NCBI RefSeq assembly: GCF_900215325.1
Contig: NZ_OCMS01000001.1
Coordinates: 496,001-560,000, forward strand
Direction: 5' to 3'
Source: Fibrobacter sp. UWB16
GTDB lineage: Bacteria > Fibrobacterota > Fibrobacteria > Fibrobacterales > Fibrobacteraceae
DNA length: 64,000 bases
Shown here: piece by piece, positions 33,071 through 41,172 of the stretch
Layout: each line of letters starts with the position of its first letter
How positions within the stretch are numbered: the stretch's first letter is position 1
Position numbers and translations under genes: made by a program
The notes under the pieces: generated by a model
Told to the model about the DNA's origin: nothing
The model's database searches: none
The model's input: only the letters and a program-made list of their open reading frames with translations

Positions 33071-34573
33071 ATGAGTGACGCTCTCGAAAAACGCATCAAG
33101 AAACACATCATCGGTAAACCGCACCGCTTTTTAGCCGTTTCTCCGCTTGGCTTTGAACAAACACTTTCGAGAGAACTTGATTGCATTCTTGGCGATAACG
33201 CAACAGAACAGCCGCACTCCACTGGGGACGGCAAAGTCGAATTTACCACAAAACTCACTGAAGCGTGGAAAGTTGTCGCCGTAAGCCGCATCGCAAACCG
33301 CGTGCTCATGGAAGTCGCCAGTTTCAGAGCCGAAAACTTCCGCGAACTCGAAAAGAAAGCAAGCGAAATCCCGTGGGAACTTTATTTAGACCGTAACGTC
33401 ATCCTGAGCAAAGCGAAGGATCCAGTAAAATCAGGTAACGCATTAAACATCCACGTTACTTGCAAGCATTCCCGCCTGTACCACAGCGACGCCATCGCCG
33501 AACGTTTGTATAAAATAATAGAAGAAGGGGTAAGTGTCCCCCTCGCTCCTGCCGACACGGCATCCGCTACCCCCTCTGCGGGGACACCCCGCAACGCCCC
33601 GTCGCAAAACGAGAATCGCAGCATTCAACAAAATCTCTACGTCAACTTCCTAGACGACCGCTGCACCATCTGGCTAGACCTCGCCGGCGAAGAGCTCTAC
33701 AAGCGCGGCTTTGAGCGATTCGTGAACGACGCTCCGCTCAAAGAAACCATCGCATCCGCGATGATTTTCGAAGCAATAGAGATCCTTCGACTTCGCGCTT
33801 CGCGCTCCGCTCAGGATGACACAAGCCATCCGCGAAGCATCACCCTTATCGACCTCATGTCAGGCAGTGGCACGTTCAGCCTCGAAGCCGCTTGCATTAC
33901 AAATAAAATCATTCCCGGCACTTGTCGCGATTTTGCACTTAAACACCAGCCCGCTTTCAAGGAAGCCACGTGGAATTTTATTACGCGAAGCGCCTCCCAA
34001 AGCGACGCAAAAAGCAACACATCTACGTTCGTCACCCTGAACGAAGTGAAGGGCCCAGTAAAGCCTCGTAATGCGACAAAGCATCCCATCATCGCGAAAA
34101 TCATCACGAGCGACATTTCCGAACGCGCGGTAAGCATCATCAAGCACAACATCGAATGTAGCCCGCTCGCACAAATCGCGCCAAACAAAACCACGCCCAC
34201 AATTTCTCCGCAACTCCGCGACTTTTTCAGCTATACCGCCAAAGAAATTGCAGACGCCTGCGGCGACACCTCGCCCATTCTCGTGCTGAACCCGCCCTAC
34301 GGCAAGCGCCTCGATTTTGACGCCCCCAAACTTTACACGCAAATAGGCAAAAAGCTAACAGAACTTGCTCGCAACCTGCACCATTTCGGCAAATCGCTCA
34401 CAGTCGCCATCCTCGCCCCAAAAGACGACACCCGCGATGGCACCAAGTACACCTGCACCGCAAACCTTTTGCGCGAATGCCCCGCCCTTTCGAAAGAGCT
34501 TACCCCAACCGCCAAAGTCATCCAAACAAGCCACGGCGGCTTTAGCCTCAACGCCTTCTTTGCTACAATCTAG
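33071..34573 (+). CDS. THUMP-domain class I SAM-dependent RNA methyltransferase (RlmL/UPF0020 type) carrying in-frame repeats
   Basis: About 500 residues. The N-terminal 'FLAVSPLGFEQTLSRELDCI' and following THUMP region bind RNA; the catalytic domain has 'LIDLMSGSGTFSLEAA' (SAM motif I) and 'VLNPPYGKRL', the N-P-P-Y signature of N-methyltransferases such as the RlmL N2-guanine enzymes. The family usually has about 380 residues in this short form, so the gene is longer than expected. The excess comes from four in-frame segments that match intergenic repeats (33398-33432, 33526-33602, 33781-33820, 34031-34064), encoding 'VILSKAKDPVK', a Pro/Ala/Ser-rich stretch, 'ILRLRASRSAQDD' and 'VTLNEVKGPVK'. 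All core motifs remain intact, so activity is plausible. ATG 33071 is preferred over an upstream TTG. Confidence 0.85.
   Translation: MSDALEKRIKKHIIGKPHRFLAVSPLGFEQTLSRELDCILGDNATEQPHSTGDGKVEFTTKLTEAWKVVAVSRIANRVLMEVASFRAENFRELEKKASEIPWELYLDRNVILSKAKDPVKSGNALNIHVTCKHSRLYHSDAIAERLYKIIEEGVSVPLAPADTASATPSAGTPRNAPSQNENRSIQQNLYVNFLDDRCTIWLDLAGEELYKRGFERFVNDAPLKETIASAMIFEAIEILRLRASRSAQDDTSHPRSITLIDLMSGSGTFSLEAACITNKIIPGTCRDFALKHQPAFKEATWNFITRSASQSDAKSNTSTFVTLNEVKGPVKPRNATKHPIIAKIITSDISERAVSIIKHNIECSPLAQIAPNKTTPTISPQLRDFFSYTAKEIADACGDTSPILVLNPPYGKRLDFDAPKLYTQIGKKLTELARNLHHFGKSLTVAILAPKDDTRDGTKYTCTANLLRECPALSKELTPTAKVIQTSHGGFSLNAFFATI
33398..33432 (+). repeat. dispersed GTCATCCTGAGC...GGATCCAGT repeat inside a coding sequence (insert A)
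   Basis: GTCATCCTGAGCAAAGCGAA then GGATCCAGTAAAATC. The same element occurs between genes at 55989-56023 and 16978-17013. Here it is read in frame as 'VILSKAKDPVKS'. Confidence 0.85.
33526..33602. repeat. GC-rich dispersed repeat inside a coding sequence (insert B)
   Basis: Shares TCCCCCTCGCT, TCCGCTACCCCCTC and CGCCCCG, in order, with the reverse complement of the intergenic element at 22338-22428. Read in frame as a Pro/Ala/Thr/Ser-rich segment of about 26 residues. Confidence 0.7.
33781..33820 (-). repeat. dispersed GTCATCCTGAGC...GGATC repeat inside a coding sequence, reversed (insert C)
   Basis: On the minus strand GTCATCCTGAGCGGAGCGCG ... GAAGGATC, the same family as insert A but in opposite orientation. 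In frame it encodes 'ILRLRASRSAQDD'. Confidence 0.8.
34031..34064 (+). repeat. dispersed GTCACCCTGAAC...GGGCCCAGT repeat inside a coding sequence (insert D)
   Basis: GTCACCCTGAACGAAGTGAA then GGGCCCAGTAAAG. Same orientation and same reading frame as insert A, encoding 'VTLNEVKGPVK'. Confidence 0.8.
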
Positions 34574-34630
34574 GCGCCTCGCCATTTTCATCACAAGAAT
34601 TAATTTTCTAACTTATAACCGAAATTTAAG

Positions 34631-34649
34631 GTGGCATATATAATGCCAC
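34631..34649. promoter_or_regulatory. candidate operator overlapping a -10 element upstream of ilvD
   Basis: GTGGCAT - ATATA - ATGCCAC is a perfect 7-bp inverted repeat. The -10-like TATAAT (34639-34644) lies in its centre, 35 bp before ATG 34680. A dimeric repressor bound here would block the promoter. Pattern-based inference. Confidence 0.45.
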
Positions 34650-34679
34650 TAGAATTATTAAAGACAAAAAAGGATCATT

Positions 34680-36536
34680 ATGCCGAAACTTCGTTCGCTC
34701 AAGACTATGGAAGGCCGTGAAATGGCCGGTGCACGTGCCCTTTGGCACGCAACAGGAACCAAGGTAGAAGACTTTGGTAAGCCCGTCATTTGCGTGGTGA
34801 ACAGCTACACCCAGTTTGTACCGGGTCATGTCCACCTCAAGGATGTCGGCCAGGTTGTCGCACGCGCGATCGAAGCTGCCGGCGGTGTCGCCAAGGAAAT
34901 GAACACCATCGCCGTGGACGACGGTATCGCCATGGGCCACGACGGCATGCTCTACAGCTTGCCCTCCCGCGACCTCATTGCAGACGCTACCGAATACATG
35001 GCTAACGCCCACCGCGCAGACGCCCTCGTTTGCATTTCTAACTGCGACAAGGTGACTCCGGGTATGCTCATGGCTGCAATGCGCCTCAACATTCCGGCAA
35101 TCTTCGTTTCCGGTGGTCCAATGGAAGCTGGTCACGTCACGACGAAGGACGGCAAGGACCGCGCTCTCGACTTGATCGACGCCATGATCGATTCTGCAGA
35201 CAACACCATCAGCGATGAAGAAGTTGCCGACATCGAAGCCAACGCTTGCCCGACTTGCGGTTCCTGCTCCGGCATGTTCACCGCAAACTCCATGAACTCC
35301 CTTACCGAAGCCCTCGGCCTTAGCCTCCCGGGCAACGGCACCATCGTTGCAACGCACGCCGAACGCAAGAAGCTCTTCGAAGCCGCCGGTAAGCGCATCG
35401 TGGAACTCTGCCACCAGTATTACGATTTGAACGACGAAAGCATCCTCCCGCGCAGCATCGCCACGAAGGACGCCTTCGAAAACGCCATGCGCCTCGATAT
35501 CGCCATGGGTGGTTCTTCTAACACCGTTCTCCACTTGCTCGCCGTCGCTCAGGAAGCTGGCGTGGACTTCACCATGAAGGACATCGACCGTCTCTCCCGC
35601 AACACGCCGTGCATCTGCAAGGTCGCTCCGACCGTCCACAACATCCACGTCGAAAACGTGAACCGTGCAGGCGGCATCATGGGCATCATCGGTGAACTCG
35701 ACCGCATGGGCCTCATCCACAAGAGCGCAAAGACCGTTCACGCCGCTACGATGGGCGACGCTCTCGAAGCAAACGACCTCAAGCGTAATCCGACTGCCGA
35801 AGCCAAGCAGCGCTATCTCGCAGGTCCGGGCCGCAAGTACAACATCGAAGCCTTCTCTCAGAACTTCATGTACCCGGATCACGACCTCGACCGCGCAAAC
35901 GGCGCTATCCGCGATGGCGAACACGCTTACACCAAGGACGGCGGCCTCGCTGTTCTTTACGGTAACCTCGCTATCGACGGCTGCATCGTGAAGACCGCAG
36001 GCGTTGACGAATCCATCTGGAAGTTCACTGGCCCGGCAATCGTGTTCGAAAGCCAGGAAGAAGCTGTGAACGGCATTCTCGGCAACAAGGTGAAGGCAGG
36101 CGACGTCGTCGTCATCCGTTACGAAGGCCCGAAGGGTGGTCCTGGCATGCAGGAAATGCTCTACCCGACCTCTTACCTCAAGAGCCGTCACCTCGGCAAG
36201 TCTTGCGCCCTCCTCACCGACGGTCGCTTCTCCGGTGGTACAAGCGGTCTCTCCATTGGCCACGCCTCTCCGGAAGCAGCCAACAAGGGTAACATCGGCC
36301 TCGTGCACACGGGTGACGTCATCGAAATCGATATCCCGAACCGCACCATCAACGTGGAACTCACCGACGAAGAACTCGCCGCACGCCGTCAGGAAATGGA
36401 ATCCCGTGGCGCCAAGGCATGGAAGCCGGAAAACCGCGACCGCGTCGTGTCCAAGGCACTCCAGGCATACGCTGCTATGGCCTCCTCTGCAGACAAGGGT
36501 GCCGTGCGCGACCTGTCTCTGATTGGCATTAAGTAA
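34680..36536 (+). CDS. ilvD: dihydroxy-acid dehydratase
   Basis: A 618-residue iron-sulfur dehydratase that converts 2,3-dihydroxy-3-methyl acids to 2-oxo acids in valine, isoleucine and pantothenate synthesis. Motifs: '[20 protein letters not shown]', '[18 protein letters not shown]', '[20 protein letters not shown]', and the C-terminal '[20 protein letters not shown]'. The cysteines are as in the standard enzyme and length is normal. AAAAAGGA lies six bases before ATG 34680; a palindromic operator candidate overlaps a -10 box upstream. No other ilv genes are adjacent. Its last 37 codons are repeated twice downstream in 230-bp units (36651 and 36881), each copy with only silent changes. Confidence 0.96.
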   Translation: MPKLRSLKTMEGREMAGARALWHATGTKVEDFGKPVICVVNSYTQFVPGHVHLKDVGQVVARAIEAAGGVAKEMNTIAVDDGIAMGHDGMLYSLPSRDLIADATEYMANAHRADALVCISNCDKVTPGMLMAAMRLNIPAIFVSGGPMEAGHVTTKDGKDRALDLIDAMIDSADNTISDEEVADIEANACPTCGSCSGMFTANSMNSLTEALGLSLPGNGTIVATHAERKKLFEAAGKRIVELCHQYYDLNDESILPRSIATKDAFENAMRLDIAMGGSSNTVLHLLAVAQEAGVDFTMKDIDRLSRNTPCICKVAPTVHNIHVENVNRAGGIMGIIGELDRMGLIHKSAKTVHAATMGDALEANDLKRNPTAEAKQRYLAGPGRKYNIEAFSQNFMYPDHDLDRANGAIRDGEHAYTKDGGLAVLYGNLAIDGCIVKTAGVDESIWKFTGPAIVFESQEEAVNGILGNKVKAGDVVVIRYEGPKGGPGMQEMLYPTSYLKSRHLGKSCALLTDGRFSGGTSGLSIGHASPEAANKGNIGLVHTGDVIEIDIPNRTINVELTDEELAARRQEMESRGAKAWKPENRDRVVSKALQAYAAMASSADKGAVRDLSLIGIK

Positions 36537-36650
36537 GCCATGCGTTAATGTTCATTCTGTGAGCTAGAGTCGCCGATATTAATCGGCGATGGAAGCGAGA
36601 GGCGGCGAGGTATCGCAATGTATATTGCAGTCGAGCCGCCGGTCGTCACA
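36421..36650 (+). repeat. ilvD-tail tandem unit 1 (contains the true ilvD 3' end)
   Basis: Unit of exactly 230 bp: the last 37 codons of ilvD and its stop, then about 114 bp of non-coding spacer. The spacer holds TCGCCGAT-ATTA-ATCGGCGA (perfect 8-bp hairpin), then GGCGGC...GCAAT-GTAT-ATTGC...GCCGCC (second hairpin), enclosed by CTGTGA...TCACAG, which could close a three-way junction. Confidence 0.9.
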
Positions 36651-36880
36651 GGAAGCCGGAAAATCGCGACCGTGTTGTTTCCAAGGCTCTGCAGGCATAC
36701 GCAGCAATGGCCTCCAGCGCAGACAAGGGTGCCGTGCGCGACCTGTCTCTGATTGGCATTAAGTAAGCCATGCGTTAATGTTCTTTCAGTGAGCTGGAGT
36801 CGCCGATATTAATCGGCGATGGAAGCGAGAGGCGGCGAGGTATCGCAATGTATATTGCAGTCGAGCCGCCGGTCGTCACA
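36651..36880 (+). repeat. ilvD-tail tandem unit 2
   Basis: 230 bp. The coding part differs from unit 1 in nine codons, all silent (for example TCT to AGC, GTC to GTT). The spacer differs from unit 1 at only three positions. It has no start codon or ribosome site for the ilvD fragment, so it is not expressed as a protein on its own. Confidence 0.9.
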
Positions 36881-37061
36881 GGAAGCCGGAAAACCGCGAC
36901 CGCGTTGTGTCCAAGGCTCTCCAGGCATACGCTGCTATGGCATCAAGTGCAGATAAAGGTGCTGTCAGAGACCTGTCTCTGATTGGCATTAAGTAAGCCA
37001 TGCGTTAATGTTCATTCTGTGAGCTGGAGTCGCCGATATTAATCGGCGATGGAAGCGAGAG
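36881..37061 (+). repeat. ilvD-tail tandem unit 3 (truncated spacer)
   Basis: The coding part differs from unit 1 in ten codons and from unit 2 in fourteen, all silent (for example CGC to AGA, GCC to GCA). The spacer matches through the first hairpin and GGAAGCGAGAG, then diverges; the second hairpin is missing. The array is followed by a terminator at 37085. Confidence 0.9.
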
Positions 37062-37084
37062 ATTCGCGCACTCATCAATCTTTG

Positions 37085-37120
37085 AAATTCCCGCCCCGAG
37101 AAAACGAGGCGGGAATTTTT
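37085..37120. terminator. terminator after the ilvD array, also serving the convergent gene
   Basis: AAATTCCCGCC / GGCGGGAATTT, an 11-bp stem with a 12-nt loop, then TTG. The stop of the minus-strand gene is 11 bp away. Confidence 0.8.
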
Positions 37121-37130
37121 GTGTGAGGTG

Positions 37131-38138
37131 TTATGTGTGAATTCTTACGACAATGGAGTTTTCAAAGAAACTCGGGTCCGCACCCAAGCGCCACAACTTA
37201 GAGCCATACGCAAACAAACTCGGGCGCGCTTTGCGCAAAATTGCAGCTCCCGTTGCCCGCAAATATCCGGCCTTGCTTTTGGATTGCATTCCCTTGAGTT
37301 TTGCGCCTAAATCATCAATGCTTACGCTAATAGCATTGTGATCGTGCGGGTTGTACGGTTCAGCCTGCACCTTGGTCGAGAGCGCTTCAAAAAACTCCTG
37401 ACTTTTGGTGCCAACAGCAACATCATCAAAGATGCGAAACGCTGTCGCCGTCTTTACAACCGATTCGAACTTTTCAATTCCCGCAATCCAGGGATGGTTC
37501 GCGGCCCCCACAAGCCCAATCGTAAAATCAAACGATTCTGCTTCACGGAAATAGCGGATGAACATTTCTTCCGGAGATTCCTTTTCGGGATTCGGCTTGA
37601 GAACATCTTTTGCAGCTTCTAAGAGAATCGCAGAAACATCCGTTTCTCCAGTTGCAATCGGAGCATTCGCCTTGTAAACTTGTTCAAACCCACTGTCGCC
37701 TCGGAAACCGCCATAGACATACGCAAACAGAGCCTCAGCTGCCACAGGCTTTATCAGGTGCAACACAAGCGGCAAGAAATTCGCAAACACGGTCGCACGG
37801 CGGCGCAAAAGTTCCGCGACCAGCAAGCCATCACGTTCATCGACGGCAAGCAACAACGCCCCCACATGCAGCAAGAACGAATACTGCCCGACATCCAAAT
37901 TTTTAACATCGCAGGGCAAATAGACATTGATTGTCGCTTGCAAAACCTTCGGCAAGAACTTGTACCAAGAAGGCGTGAAATAAGCACTCCCGTCAACGCA
38001 CTGCATCTGCGAAAGTTCCTCATCATTTGCTGATGCGCCATCAACAAAATCAAGAATTCCGGTCGAGCTTCGCGAGAACCCGTAAACCGTTATGTCCCGG
38101 GACGTTTCAATCTTCACGTAAAACATTTCGTTTGCCAT
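37131..38138 (-). CDS. protein with probable C-terminal HIRAN-like domain, function unknown
   Basis: A 335-residue soluble protein. Residues 1-230 are not recognised. Residues about 235-330 resemble a HIRAN domain: 'VQAEPYNPHDHNAISVSIDD' followed by 'GYLRATGAAILRKA', which fits the 'EP.NP.D.NAI.V...G.lGYlp' pattern. HIRAN domains bind single-stranded or 3' DNA ends and occur alone or fused to helicases and nucleases; here no nuclease or helicase motif is seen. AGGAG lies seven bases before ATG 38138. It is the first gene of a block of poorly conserved genes right after the ilvD-tail array. Confidence 0.65.
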   Translation of the reverse strand: MANEMFYVKIETSRDITVYGFSRSSTGILDFVDGASANDEELSQMQCVDGSAYFTPSWYKFLPKVLQATINVYLPCDVKNLDVGQYSFLLHVGALLLAVDERDGLLVAELLRRRATVFANFLPLVLHLIKPVAAEALFAYVYGGFRGDSGFEQVYKANAPIATGETDVSAILLEAAKDVLKPNPEKESPEEMFIRYFREAESFDFTIGLVGAANHPWIAGIEKFESVVKTATAFRIFDDVAVGTKSQEFFEALSTKVQAEPYNPHDHNAISVSIDDLGAKLKGMQSKSKAGYLRATGAAILRKARPSLFAYGSKLWRLGADPSFFENSIVVRIHT

Positions 38139-38349
38139 TGCAGGTCTCCTTTCTGAAGGTTACAATGTAAACTTAGATTTTAACAGTGTCATATAATGAC
38201 ATTTTATAATTTTGCAAAAAAAATTTCCACTGGTTAACAGAACAAATCCATATTTCTTCGAATAGTCAACAATTTATCTTACCATATTTTTTCATTATCG
38301 CTTTTTATATATTTTTGACATTATTTGAACAGAATTACACTCATTTTCA

Positions 38350-39258
38350 ATGAACATCTACTACCACCTCCCCGGCCTATTTGAATTTTATGACTTGTAC
38401 AAGGCGTTTCTGCCGCTGTTCCGCGAGCACCGGGAATATTTTTACGACTGGTGCGAAATCGGATCCATTTACGGAGCGCCGAGCGACTGCATTTGGGGCG
38501 GAGGTCGCGTAGGCTTTGGGGATGCAGAGCCGCGGAAAGTCGCGGAGCTTATGCGCGAATACGGGATTTCGGCAAGGCTCACTTTCAGCAATTCATTGAT
38601 TCGCGAAGAACACCTCGCCGACACTCGATGCAATAAGTTGTGCAAATTATTTGAAAGCAACGGTGCTAGCGAGATGCGCGCGGTTCAAAACGGCATCATC
38701 GTCCATTCCGATTTGTTGCTGAATTACATCAAATCAAAATATCCCAGCTTTTATTTCGTTTCCTCAACCACAAAAGTTATCACAAATTTCGAGCAATTCA
38801 AAGCGGAACTGGACCGCGAAGAATTCCGCTATGTCGTTCCCGATTTCAGGCTCAACAAGCAATTCGACAAACTGAATACGCTCACAAACGAGCAAAAGCA
38901 AAAGGTCGAATTTCTTTGCAATGAATGTTGTTGGTTCGGTTGCTACGACCGCAAAAAATGCTACGAGAATGTGAGCCAGAAAAGCCTCGGCGAAAGCAGC
39001 GAAGACCACATCTGCGTCTCGCCCACAGCCCAAAGAGGCTACCGCTTTTCCGATGCGATGAAAAATCCCGGTTTCATCGGAATCGAGGACATTCAAAACA
39101 TCTACGCCCCTGCGGGATTTTGCCACTTTAAAATCGAAGGTCGCAGCCTCGGCAGCGCCCTCATTCTGGAATTTTTGCTTTACTACATGACCAAGCCCGA
39201 GCATCAGCTTAAAGTCCGCGAAGAAATTTACCTGGACAGCACGCTAGATTTGTTTTAA
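38350..39258 (+). CDS. conserved protein of unknown function, Cys-rich centre
   Basis: A 302-residue soluble protein. Blocks such as 'YDWCEIGSIYGAPSDCIWGG', 'ISARLTFSNSLIREEHL', 'YPSFYFVSSTTKVITN', 'CNECCWFGCYDRKKCYENVS' and 'GFCHFKIEGRSLGSALILEF' recall a family of uncharacterised proteins I associate with gut Firmicutes, sometimes near polysaccharide genes. The final block is like the 'FKIEGR' segment of peptidase-U32-type barrels, so a related TIM-barrel fold is possible. The Cys cluster in the middle could bind metal or a cluster. No activity can be assigned. There is no Shine-Dalgarno; the upstream 210 bp is AT-rich without other features. Confidence 0.7.
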   Translation: MNIYYHLPGLFEFYDLYKAFLPLFREHREYFYDWCEIGSIYGAPSDCIWGGGRVGFGDAEPRKVAELMREYGISARLTFSNSLIREEHLADTRCNKLCKLFESNGASEMRAVQNGIIVHSDLLLNYIKSKYPSFYFVSSTTKVITNFEQFKAELDREEFRYVVPDFRLNKQFDKLNTLTNEQKQKVEFLCNECCWFGCYDRKKCYENVSQKSLGESSEDHICVSPTAQRGYRFSDAMKNPGFIGIEDIQNIYAPAGFCHFKIEGRSLGSALILEFLLYYMTKPEHQLKVREEIYLDSTLDLF

Positions 39259-39287
39259 ACAGACAACTAATGTAATGGAATTAATAT

Positions 39288-40196
39288 ATGGAACCGACAG
39301 ACGCATTATTCATGACTATTGTAAAAATTGTACTGATTACCATTTTTGCAATAATTCCTTTACTATTAGGCATTTTCGCCAACATTTCGACCAAGCATCC
39401 CAGGGCAATGTTCATTGCAGGGAAAACCATATCAATTCTACTCACAATTTTCACTGTCATCTCACTTTCGATATCCGTAATATACGCAATCAACGAGCAG
39501 GATTCTACACAGCGACCCTATATTTTTGCATGGTGTATTTGCTGGCTACTCATAGCTATTTTTCCTTTATCAACATTTGACCTCACCACAAGCCAAAAAA
39601 CAAAAAAGCAAAAGACCTGTTATCTCACCATTTCATTTATTACGTTTTTCCTAATTCTGTCAGGATCTGAATTTCTATACAATCGAGCGTTTGGATACGT
39701 TTTTCAAACGGAACGGTTTGAACTATCCATAAACGATTTTTACTCGAACCATCCTGAAGCCGATAAAAATAGCGACATCAATATATTCGCATCTATACAA
39801 AACGGAGAAGATGAGTTCACAGCGAATATATCCGTATATAAAGATTCTATAACTCTAAAAGCAACAGAACTCAGTTATATAAGCAGTGAAATTATAAGCA
39901 GCGAAAAATCGCAAAAAGATTCTTGTTATCGCAACGACTTGCCGCGTGACTTAGTTCAAGACATTATTGAAGAAATCACCTATTATCAACCGGAAATTGA
40001 ATACACCTGGGTAGGAGACCTATGTTTCCATCCATTCGCATTTGTTGAACTTGCCAATAACAAAAACGCAACAACGATAATATTGAAACTTCCAGACATT
40101 GATGAATATCATCCCAACGCCCAGCGTTTAGCAAAAAAATTCGCGAGTCTTGTAAATGATTCTAAAATTGACCCTACAAAAGGTTGCTCCAATTAA
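39288..40196 (+). CDS. membrane protein with C-terminal soluble domain, function unknown
   Basis: A 302-residue protein with four probable transmembrane helices in the first 135 residues ('IVLITIFAIIPLLLGIFANI', 'TISILLTIFTVISLSISVIY', 'FAWCICWLLIAIFPL', 'LTISFITFFLILSG'). An extracytoplasmic or cytoplasmic domain of about 165 residues with four Cys follows. No homologue is recognised. Base composition is clearly more AT-rich than in the housekeeping genes, with many ATA and AAA codons, which suggests acquisition by transfer. It starts 29 bp after the previous gene. Confidence 0.65.
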   Translation: MEPTDALFMTIVKIVLITIFAIIPLLLGIFANISTKHPRAMFIAGKTISILLTIFTVISLSISVIYAINEQDSTQRPYIFAWCICWLLIAIFPLSTFDLTTSQKTKKQKTCYLTISFITFFLILSGSEFLYNRAFGYVFQTERFELSINDFYSNHPEADKNSDINIFASIQNGEDEFTANISVYKDSITLKATELSYISSEIISSEKSQKDSCYRNDLPRDLVQDIIEEITYYQPEIEYTWVGDLCFHPFAFVELANNKNATTIILKLPDIDEYHPNAQRLAKKFASLVNDSKIDPTKGCSN

Positions 40197-40214
40197 TTTC
40201 AAACATCAAAAAAA

Positions 40215-41072
40215 ATGAAGAAAACTTTAATGACCATCCTGATTATCATCGGCGCCATCATTTTGCTATTGGCGATTTGGTTCAACATTCCCTATTCGCC
40301 CGTCAAGACGCAGTTTCGCAATGATGTAGAAGCGATGTTGAAAAGTTCCGCAGCAATCTCCGGAACGCTAGATTCCGCAAGTATCGCAAGCCTCCCACCC
40401 CTCATTCAAAAATATCTAGAAACGTGCGGCTACATCGGTAGCGAAAGACGCACGCACTTGACCATGGAATACAAAGATGTCGATTTCGGCATGGGCGTAA
40501 ACAAGCCGCGAATCAAAATCGACTACACGCATGTTGACTTCGCCGATTCTCCGAACAGGCTCGCATTTATCGACAGCAAAATGTTCGGCATTCCATTCCA
40601 AGGCTACGATTATTACATGAACGGCAAAGGCGGCATGAAGGGCGTCCTTGCGAAGCTCGTTACGCTATTCGACCAGACCGGCCCCGCAATGGACAAGGCC
40701 TGCCTCATCACCTATCTCGCCGAAGCATTCTTTTTGCCAGAAGCACTCCTGAAAGATTTCATCACATTCAAGCAAATTGACGAGCACACCGTTGAAGCTA
40801 CGATTACAAACAAAGGCGTAACAGCTACCGGTATTTTCCACTTCAATGACGCTTACGAAATGACCTCGTTTACAACAAATGACCGCGGTCAAATTTCACC
40901 CGACGGAACCATCGAATATACCCCGTGGGAAGCGCAATGCGAAAACTACAAAACCTATTCCGATGGCATCAAACGCCCCACCGTTTTCCGCGCCGTATGG
41001 AAAAATAAAGACAGCGACTTTGTCTATTTCGATGGAGAGATTAGCAAAGTGAATGGAGCAGAGGTAAAGTAG
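40215..41072 (+). CDS. DUF6544/DUF6920-like membrane-anchored protein
   Basis: A 285-residue protein with one N-terminal transmembrane helix ('LMTILIIIGAIILLLAIWF') and an extracytoplasmic domain. 'LPPLIQKYLETCGYIGSERR' and 'FGIPFQGYDYYMNGKGGMKG' followed by 'YLAEAFFLPEALL' resemble a widespread family of unknown function with the pattern LP..v.rYL...G and E....P.all. No catalytic role is known to me. It is 18 bp after the previous gene and probably in the same operon. Confidence 0.65.
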   Translation: MKKTLMTILIIIGAIILLLAIWFNIPYSPVKTQFRNDVEAMLKSSAAISGTLDSASIASLPPLIQKYLETCGYIGSERRTHLTMEYKDVDFGMGVNKPRIKIDYTHVDFADSPNRLAFIDSKMFGIPFQGYDYYMNGKGGMKGVLAKLVTLFDQTGPAMDKACLITYLAEAFFLPEALLKDFITFKQIDEHTVEATITNKGVTATGIFHFNDAYEMTSFTTNDRGQISPDGTIEYTPWEAQCENYKTYSDGIKRPTVFRAVWKNKDSDFVYFDGEISKVNGAEVK

Positions 41073-41172
41073 AAACTCGGCAGAACCGGGCAAAAAAACG
41101 CCTTACAATAAAAACCACCCAATACTTTGTTATATTAACAGCATCTGTAGACAACAGAGCAAAAGGTACTTT

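Noticed and set aside
36537-36650. Spacer hairpins considered as an integron attC site
   Set aside because: No GTTRRRY/RYYYAAC core pair at the hairpin ends and no integrase in the window; only the general folding is similar.
36421-37061. Tandem units considered as a CRISPR array
   Set aside because: Units are 230 bp, include coding sequence of ilvD, have no short unique spacers and no cas genes.
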